Shown here: positions 28,171-34,456 of the stretch, one piece after another
Layout: the number at the start of each line of letters is the position of its first letter
How positions within the stretch are numbered: the stretch's first letter is position 1
The notes under the pieces: model-generated
Database searches by the model: none
Told to the model about the DNA's origin: nothing
The model's input: the letters and a program-made list of their open reading frames with translations, nothing else
Translations under genes and position numbers: made by a program
Origin: Nitrospinota bacterium
GTDB lineage: Bacteria > Nitrospinota_A > UBA7883
Assembly: GCA_016207925.1 (NCBI GenBank)
Contig: JACQZB010000032.1
Location: 1 to 34,456, forward strand
Length of the DNA stretch: 34,456 nt
Direction: 5' to 3'

Positions 28171-28898
28171 TGCGCTACGCCATCATCTCCGACATCCACT
28201 CCAACATCGAAGCCTTCGAGGCGGCGATGGAGGACATCGAGCGCGCCGGCGTTGACCGCATCCTGTTCCTGGGCGACATCATCGGCTACGGCCCCAATCC
28301 CAACGAATGCATGGACCTGCTGCTTAAAACCGCGGATCTGTGCCTGGCCGGCAACCACGATTGGGCCTTGGTGGGCCTCACCGACACCAGCTACTTCAAC
28401 CCCTTCGCCAAAGCCGCCCTGGACTGGACCGGCGAAGTGTTGCGGCCCGACCTGAAGGACTTTTTGGCCCGCCAGCGGCCCGCGGACCTGTTCGCCACCT
28501 TCCAGGTGGCCCACAGCTCGCCCAAGGAGCCGGAAAAGTGGAAATACATTCTCTCCCACAAGGACGCCATCGAAAACTACCCCTTCCTCGAACGCGACCT
28601 GTGCTTCATCGGACACTCCCACCAGCCGATCATCATTGAATACCTCGCGCCCGATCAAGTGCGCGCCCTGCGTGGCAACTTCATGACGCTCGAACCCAAC
28701 CGCAAGTACATCGTCAACGTCGGCTCCATCGGCCAGCCGCGCGACGGTATCCCCGACGGCCGCTGGGTCATTTACGACGCCGAGGTCAACTCCATAGAGT
28801 TCCGCCGCGTCCCTTACGACGTGGCCGCCACCCAGCGCAAGATGGAAGCCGCCGGCTTGCCCCGGTACCTTATCGAACGCCTCGCGGCGGGCCGCTGA
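28167..28898 (+). CDS. Metallophosphoesterase (YfcE/MJ0936-like)
   Basis: MRYAIISDIHSNIEAFEAAMEDIE...FLGDIIGYGPNPNECMDLL...CLAGNHDWALVG...FIGHSHQP...VNVGSIGQPRDG. Confidence 0.93.
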   Translation: MMRYAIISDIHSNIEAFEAAMEDIERAGVDRILFLGDIIGYGPNPNECMDLLLKTADLCLAGNHDWALVGLTDTSYFNPFAKAALDWTGEVLRPDLKDFLARQRPADLFATFQVAHSSPKEPEKWKYILSHKDAIENYPFLERDLCFIGHSHQPIIIEYLAPDQVRALRGNFMTLEPNRKYIVNVGSIGQPRDGIPDGRWVIYDAEVNSIEFRRVPYDVAATQRKMEAAGLPRYLIERLAAGR

Positions 28899-28905
28899 GC
28901 CGCCC

Positions 28906-29994
28906 ATGGCCGCGCTTACGCCGGAACAACTCACCCGCCTGATCCGCGAAGGCAAGGCCGCCCAGCAGCGCGCCCCTGTGTACCTGATCCACGGCGACGA
29001 TTCGCGCGTGGCGGCCGATGCGGCCCTGGCGCTGCGCGACGCCCTGGCCCCCGCGCTCGGCGGGCCGGATTCCGTGTTCCGCTTCCTTCGTTTGGGAGCC
29101 GGGGAAGGTGAGACGTCCGCCGCGGAAATCGCCGCCCAGTTGAACACCGTTTCCATGTTCGGCGCGGGCAAGCTTATGTGGGTGGGGCCGTTGGAAGAAC
29201 TGGGGCCGGAGGACGCGGCGGCGTTTGAACGGTACGCCAATAACCCCAATCCGCAATCGTCCCTCATACTTACCGTGGCGTTGGGCGGCGAGTCCAAAAC
29301 CGCCGCGCAATTACCCGCCTCGCCCATGGCGAAGGCGTTCGCCGCATCGGGCGTGGTGGTCCACGCCCCCGCTCCCACCGCCGCCGGCGCGGGCGCGTGG
29401 CTTAAGGAAAAAGCCCGCGAGCGCGGCGTGGCCCTGGACGCGCGCGCCGCCGGACTGCTGACCGAATTGTGCGCCGCCGATCCCGGCCGAATGGAGGCCG
29501 AGTTGGAAAAGCTGGCCGTCTACGCCGGCGAAAACGGCAAGATAACCGCGGACGATGTGGCCGAAGTGACGGGCGACTGGCGCGAAGAGTCAATATGGAA
29601 TCTCACCAAGGCGTTCGCGGCGCGCGACCTTGCCGCCGCGCAGGACGCCCTGGACAACCTGCTGCGCGCGGGCACGCCCCCGCAGGTCATTCTCAAAACG
29701 CTCACCACGGAGTTGCTGCGGATCGCCGCCGCGCTGGATCACAGGGCGCGGGGGGCTTCAATCAAGGAAATGGCCGCGGAACTTGGATCGTCCCCGTTCC
29801 CGCTCAAGGACGCATGGAGCGCGGCGGCGCAGTGGAACCGCGCGCAGGTGGGCAAAGGTTTGCGCGGTGTTCTGGAAGCCACCCTTGCCCCGATGCAAAA
29901 AGGGATCGCGCCGGAGACGGCGCTGGCGGCGTTAATGGCTTCCCTTATTCCCCGGCGGGGCCGATCCGCCCGCGCCGGCAAGGGCGCCGCCTGA
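28906..29994 (+). CDS. holA: DNA polymerase III subunit delta
   Basis: PVYLIHGDDSRVAADAALALRDAL...AEIAAQLNTVSMFGAGKLMWV...MEAELEKLAVYAGENGKITADDVAEVTGDWREESIWNLTKAFAARD. Confidence 0.9.
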   Translation: MAALTPEQLTRLIREGKAAQQRAPVYLIHGDDSRVAADAALALRDALAPALGGPDSVFRFLRLGAGEGETSAAEIAAQLNTVSMFGAGKLMWVGPLEELGPEDAAAFERYANNPNPQSSLILTVALGGESKTAAQLPASPMAKAFAASGVVVHAPAPTAAGAGAWLKEKARERGVALDARAAGLLTELCAADPGRMEAELEKLAVYAGENGKITADDVAEVTGDWREESIWNLTKAFAARDLAAAQDALDNLLRAGTPPQVILKTLTTELLRIAAALDHRARGASIKEMAAELGSSPFPLKDAWSAAAQWNRAQVGKGLRGVLEATLAPMQKGIAPETALAALMASLIPRRGRSARAGKGAA

Positions 29995-30013
29995 ACTTGC
30001 GCCCCTTGCGGGG

Positions 30014-30277
30014 TCACTTCATCAGGTTGACCTGATGGGCAAGGCGCGAAACGCGCCGTGAGGCGTTCTTGCGATGGGAAATACCCCTGGTCACGGAACC
30101 GTCCAGCGTTTTCGTGGCCTCCAGCAGCGACTCCGCCGCCTTTGCCTTGTCGCCCGACTCAATGGCCGCGCGCGCTTTTTTCACCGCCGTGCGGCATGCG
30201 GAGCGAATCGCCATGTTCCGTTCCTGGCGCCGCTTGTTCTGCCGGGCGCGTTTGTCCGCCGATTTATGATTCGCCAT
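30014..30277 (-). CDS. rpsT: 30S ribosomal protein S20
   Basis: MANHKSADKRARQNKRRQERNMAIRSACRTAVKKARAAIESGD...LLEATKTLDGSVTRGISHRKNASRRVSRLAHQVN. Confidence 0.96.
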   Translation of the reverse strand: MANHKSADKRARQNKRRQERNMAIRSACRTAVKKARAAIESGDKAKAAESLLEATKTLDGSVTRGISHRKNASRRVSRLAHQVNLMK

Positions 30278-30412
30278 TCTTCTCTCTAAACCTGTTATCG
30301 GGAAAACGTAATTATCACGCCATCGGCGGATTCAAGTCAACACAAAATACGCCTTTTGCCTTGACATGCGCCGCTCCATCGTCTAACGTAGCTAATTTCG
30401 CGTTCATGATGT

Positions 30413-30488
30413 GGGCCGCTAGCTCAGTTGGTAGAGCAACGCCCTTTTAAGGCGTGGGTCGTTGGTTCGAATCCAACGCGGCTCACCA
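30413..30488 (+). tRNA. tRNA-Lys(TTT)
   Basis: gggccgctagctcagttggtagagcaacgccctTTTaaggcgtgggtcgttggttcgaatccaacgcggctcACCA. Confidence 0.96.
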
Positions 30489-30508
30489 TACGGCAGCAGG
30501 GAATACAC

Positions 30509-30584
30509 GTCCCCATCGTCTAGAGGCCCAGGACACCGCCCTTTCACGGCGGTAACGCGGGTTCGAATCCCGCTGGGGACGCCA
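30509..30584 (+). tRNA. tRNA-Glu(TTC)
   Basis: gtccccatcgtctagaggcccaggacaccgccctTTCacggcggtaacgcgggttcgaatcccgctggggacGCCA. Confidence 0.96.
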
Positions 30585-30601
30585 CCGCAAGGCCCATACG
30601 G

Positions 30602-30677
<76 letters not shown>

Positions 30678-30678
30678 T

Positions 30679-32310
30679 CTAGCCCCCCATCCCCATCACC
30701 ATCGCCTGCGCCAGAACGATCTTCATCACCGTCGCCGCGGGGAATACGTACGAATACCCCTGGTTCACCAAGTCGCTTTTGGAGCGTTCCACCGCGAACG
30801 CCAGCGCCGCTGGTTGCGTGTGCACCCCCGCCACCATACCCATCAGCAGCGGAAAACTGATGCCCCACCCCACGCGCCCGATCACCAGCGACGCCACCGC
30901 CACCGTAAACGTGACCATCGCTCCCCCGGCGAACACCACCAGTCCGCCGCCGCTTAAAAGGGTGGTGGCGAAGCCGTAGCCTGCCTTGGTCCCTACCCCC
31001 GCGAGAAACAGCATCAGCCCGAACTGGCGCAGCGTCATGTTCACCCCGTAGGGGATCGTCCACACCAGCCCGCCGGTCCTGCCGCGCGCGCCCAGGATCA
31101 GCCCCACCACCAGCGGCCCGCCCGCCGCCCCCAGGCGGAACTCGCCCATGCCCGGCAGGGGTGCGGGAATCATACCCACGGCCAGCCCCAGCGCCAGCCC
31201 CAAGCTGAACGTCAGCGCGTCCACCTCGCTCACCGCGCGGTAGGAGTCGCCCAAAAATTCGCTGACCTTGCCCATCTGGGCGTGCGGGGCCACCACACGG
31301 ACCCGGTCGCCGGGTTCGAGCACGGTTTTGCCGTTGACGATCATGTCCATGTCGCCCCGGCGCAGGCGGGTGATCACCGCGCCGAACCGCCGGGTCAGGC
31401 CCAGATCCTTGACCATCCGCCCGATCACTTCGTGGCTGGAGACGAATATGCGGCGCATCTGCAACTCGGTGTTGTCGCGGTCAATATTCTCCTCGCACGC
31501 CTCGCCGAGCATCGCTCGCGCGCCCACCACGGTCACCAGGTCGCCGGGTTCGAGCGCCGTGTCCGCCGATGGCGCCAGGAAATGCCCGCCGCGCTTGACG
31601 CGGCTGAACACCACGTTCCACTTTCCCTTGACCATGTCGCGCACGGTTTTGCCCGCCGCTTCCGGGCTGGTCACACGCGCGGTATGCACGATAATCTCCT
31701 CGCCCTGGCTTGAAAATCCGCGCGCCCGCCGCGCCTCTTCGGCGTAGTCCACGCGGAAAAGCCGTTCGGCGGCGGCGAACGCCAGCATAATGCCCACCAC
31801 CCCCATGGGATACGCGATGGAGTAGGCCACCACCGGCTCGCCGGCCAGCTTCTCCGCTACCTCCGGCGGCGCGGCGTGGCGTATGGTTTCCAATGCGGCG
31901 GCCAGCGCGGGCGTGTTGGTCAAGGCGCCCGCGAACATCCCCGCCGTCATCGGGGCCGAAAGCCCCAGCGCCGCGCCCAGCGCCAGCGCAAGGCCCGCCC
32001 CGGCGGCTATGACGCCCGCCGCGAACAGGTTGTCGCGCACGCCCTGGCGGCGCAGCGACGCCGCGAACGACGGGCCGGATGAAAGCCCGATGCAATACAC
32101 GAACAGCACCAGGCCCAGCATGGGCACAATGTCCGGCAGGCGCATCGCCGGGCTTAGGGATCCGAAACCCAGCCCCACAAACAGCGCCGCCGCCACCCCC
32201 AGGCTTACCCCAAGAATTTTTATCCGGCCCAGGGGGTACCCCAGCGCCACGATCAAAAACAGATACAACAGCGGATTGGTTGACAGCGCTTCGATCAGCG
32301 TTTCGAGCAT
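30679..32310 (-). CDS. AspT/YidE-type (aspartate:alanine exchanger family) transporter with two TrkA-C (RCK_C) domains
   Basis: Two multi-TM halves flanking two TrkA-C-like segments (ALEPGDLVTVVGAR, VLEPGDRVRVVAPHAQMGKVSEFLGDS); PYGVNMTLRQFGLMLFLAGVGTKAG, GVHTQPAALAFA. Confidence 0.88.
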   Translation of the reverse strand: MLETLIEALSTNPLLYLFLIVALGYPLGRIKILGVSLGVAAALFVGLGFGSLSPAMRLPDIVPMLGLVLFVYCIGLSSGPSFAASLRRQGVRDNLFAAGVIAAGAGLALALGAALGLSAPMTAGMFAGALTNTPALAAALETIRHAAPPEVAEKLAGEPVVAYSIAYPMGVVGIMLAFAAAERLFRVDYAEEARRARGFSSQGEEIIVHTARVTSPEAAGKTVRDMVKGKWNVVFSRVKRGGHFLAPSADTALEPGDLVTVVGARAMLGEACEENIDRDNTELQMRRIFVSSHEVIGRMVKDLGLTRRFGAVITRLRRGDMDMIVNGKTVLEPGDRVRVVAPHAQMGKVSEFLGDSYRAVSEVDALTFSLGLALGLAVGMIPAPLPGMGEFRLGAAGGPLVVGLILGARGRTGGLVWTIPYGVNMTLRQFGLMLFLAGVGTKAGYGFATTLLSGGGLVVFAGGAMVTFTVAVASLVIGRVGWGISFPLLMGMVAGVHTQPAALAFAVERSKSDLVNQGYSYVFPAATVMKIVLAQAMVMGMGG

Positions 32311-32331
32311 GGGGCGCTCCTTCCCCGCGGT

Positions 32332-34008
32332 TTACAGGGCACCGCAGGTGAATTTTTTCATGATCTCCTGCCGTAGGCTGGCAAGGTCGCCAAACTCCTC
32401 CTTGAACCGGCGCGTCTCCATCACGTTGGGGTTGAGGTACACCGCCTCCACCAGGCGCGAACTGGCCTGCGCCTGATCCTGCATTTCCAGAAAGGTCATG
32501 GCCAGGTCCAGCAGCACCCACTCGCGCCCGTCGCTTTTGCCCGCGTAAATGAGGACGTTCTTGTAGGCGGTCACCGCCTCGTCCATCTTCATCGCGTTGC
32601 GCAGCGCCAGGGCGTACTTGCCCCCCGCCATCATCAGGTTCTTGATCACGATGTCGCGGTCGGGAATCTCGAACTTGAGCAGTTCCATGTAAATCTGAAA
32701 CGCCTTGCCAAACTCGCCGTTTTTGCGAAGCTCCACCGCGAAATTGTTGAACGCCGGCCCCACGTGGGAAGGGTCATGCGCGATCAATTCGCGGAATATG
32801 CGCTCCGCCTCCTGGTAATGGCGCCGCCGCGCCAGCAGGATCGCGTAGTCCAGCCGCGCGTCGCTATCAAGATTGTGGTCGGTGAAATTGATGGTTTTGG
32901 TTTTCTGGAACACGCGGTCGGTCAAATCACCCAGCCGCTCCTCGACACCGCCCGGCAGGCCCAACCCGCGCACATCCGCCTCCGCCAGCGCCGTCATGAT
33001 CCCTTTATAGGCGCAGGAACGCTCCTCGCCGGGCGCGAACAAGGCGTCGTTGGCCTTCACCTCGTCCGCCAACGCTTCCGCCTTGGTCAGCGCGTTCATG
33101 CCCATCTCCAGCCATTGGGCCGCTTTATTCTTGTCCGGCCCCGCCGCCAGCCCCTTGACCATCACAAAACAGCAGGCGCTGATGCGCGCGTAGGGATCGG
33201 ACTTGCGCCGCTCCAGCTTGTTGGCCTCGCGGTAATCGTTGAGCGCGAAAAGGTATTCCTTGATGGAGTAATAGGCGTCGCCGCGCTTCATCAGCGCGGT
33301 GAAATCGGGCTTTAGCTCCAATGCCGCAGTGAACAGTTCGATGGCCTTCGCCGGGTCGCTGGCCGCCGCCTCCTCGGCCCGCGCCAGAAGAGCCTTGTAT
33401 TCATCGGTGGCCTCCACCTTCTCCCGCTCCCTGACGGAAAGCGGCGCTTCCTCCGCGGGGGCGATCTGCCCGCTCTCGAACATAACCGCCTGGTAGCGGC
33501 GCAGTTCGGAAAGCAAAGCGGAAAGCTCCGCCTCCTCCCCGCCCGTGGGCGGCAGGAAAATGATGTAGCGAATGTCGTACCGGCTCAACAGGCGGAACAA
33601 TTCGTACTGTTTGGCGGAACTGGGCGACGCGACGAACACCGGCACGACGTTGGCGAAGGGCTGGAACGGGTCGCGCGCCCTGATCTCGTTGAGCACACTT
33701 ATCATCGTGGAGCCGTCCAGCTTCTTGCGGTAATGCAGGATCACCAGATGCCCCTTCTTGAACGAATAGGCGAGGTGCTGTACCAGGCCCGCCTTGTCCT
33801 TGCCGGAAAGGTTCTGCTCCACAAACCCTGTCCGCTCGAACACGCCGGCCATCCCCGCCGCCAAACGCTCGTCGTCAAAATAGAACGTAAGGTAGGGGAA
33901 CTCCTTGACCAGCCTTTTCAGCCTTGGTTTGTATTCCATCGCCAGCCGCTGGCGGAAGGGGAGTTTGGCGGGGATGGACTCCTGACGCTTGGCTTTGGCT
34001 TCGGTCAT
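32332..34008 (-). CDS. TPR-repeat protein
   Basis: Repeated TPR-like segments (AIELFTAALELKPDFTALMKRGDAYYSIKEYLFALNDYREANKL; YQEAERIFRELIAHDPSHVGPAFNNFAVELRKNGEFGKAFQIYMELL). Confidence 0.8.
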   Translation of the reverse strand: MTEAKAKRQESIPAKLPFRQRLAMEYKPRLKRLVKEFPYLTFYFDDERLAAGMAGVFERTGFVEQNLSGKDKAGLVQHLAYSFKKGHLVILHYRKKLDGSTMISVLNEIRARDPFQPFANVVPVFVASPSSAKQYELFRLLSRYDIRYIIFLPPTGGEEAELSALLSELRRYQAVMFESGQIAPAEEAPLSVREREKVEATDEYKALLARAEEAAASDPAKAIELFTAALELKPDFTALMKRGDAYYSIKEYLFALNDYREANKLERRKSDPYARISACCFVMVKGLAAGPDKNKAAQWLEMGMNALTKAEALADEVKANDALFAPGEERSCAYKGIMTALAEADVRGLGLPGGVEERLGDLTDRVFQKTKTINFTDHNLDSDARLDYAILLARRRHYQEAERIFRELIAHDPSHVGPAFNNFAVELRKNGEFGKAFQIYMELLKFEIPDRDIVIKNLMMAGGKYALALRNAMKMDEAVTAYKNVLIYAGKSDGREWVLLDLAMTFLEMQDQAQASSRLVEAVYLNPNVMETRRFKEEFGDLASLRQEIMKKFTCGAL

Positions 34009-34086
34009 GACAGGCGGACCACCGGATCAGGTACAACGGTTAGCCCGCATTGTGGCACGGCCCATGACGAGAGGCAAGCGGGGTAT

Positions 34087-34163
34087 TGGTGGGCCCACCA
34101 GGAATCGAACCTGGAACCACCCGGTTATGAGCCGGAGGCTCTAACCAGTTGAGCTATGGGCCC
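34087..34163 (-). tRNA. tRNA with CAT anticodon (tRNA-Met or tRNA-Ile2)
   Basis: Reverse strand gggcccatagctcaactggttagagcctccggctCATaaccgggtggttccaggttcgattcctggtgggcccACCA; identity elements not resolved by eye. Confidence 0.92.
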
Positions 34164-34164
34164 G

Positions 34165-34456
34165 CTATTCGACAAATGACCGCAGTTTTTTGCTGCGCGA
34201 TGGATGACGCAATTTACGCAACGCCTTGGCTTCGATCTGCCGGATGCGCTCGCGGGTGACCTCGAAATCCTGGCCCACTTCCTCGAGGGTATGTTCGGAG
34301 TCCATGCCGATGCCGAATCTTTTCCGTACCACCCGCTCCTCGCGGGAAACCAGCGTGGCGAGCACTTGGGCCGTTTTCTCCTTCAACCCGGAGCGAACCA
34401 CCGCCTCCAGCGGGCTCATGGCCTTTTTATCCTCGATGAAGTCGCCCAGGTGGCTG
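34165..34456 (-). CDS. rpoD: RNA polymerase primary sigma factor, C-terminal part (partial at window end)
   Basis: [96 protein letters not shown]. Confidence 0.95.
   Translation of the reverse strand, partial: SHLGDFIEDKKAMSPLEAVVRSGLKEKTAQVLATLVSREERVVRKRFGIGMDSEHTLEEVGQDFEVTRERIRQIEAKALRKLRHPSRSKKLRSFVE

Overview
High-GC, gene-dense bacterial chromosomal window. It is mostly housekeeping genes: coaD, an aspartate aminotransferase, infA, a STAS protein, a P-II protein, a FadL/OmpP1 porin, trpG-trpD-proB, a PAS histidine kinase, proA-nadD-rsfS-dksA-like, a YpdA-type flavoprotein, glyS, ppdK, a rib operon (ribD-ribE-ribBA-ribH) with nusB, a metallophosphoesterase, holA, rpsT, an AspT/YidE-type transporter, a TPR protein and the 3' part of rpoD. 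There are five tRNAs. The most notable signal is a peroxiredoxin (BCP/AhpC-TSA type) at 5009..5461 that the ORF track missed. Its catalytic position is an in-frame TGA (5138..5140) with a SECIS-like hairpin just downstream, so it is a candidate selenoprotein with no Cys anywhere in the chain. Other items: a tightly overlapping three-gene minus-strand cassette (SeqA-C-terminal-like, RelE/PBECR-like nuclease, DUF2283) at 3981..4821; a MazF-type toxin-antitoxin pair; a 'PERSEGP'-type inverted repeat fused to the start of a fadL gene with an abnormal signal peptide; and indel lesions in glyS (with a 22-nt-spaced direct repeat), ribD and ribE that look like real decay or assembly collapse. No CRISPR array, prophage or transposase was seen. 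All family assignments are from reading motifs by eye; no database search was run.
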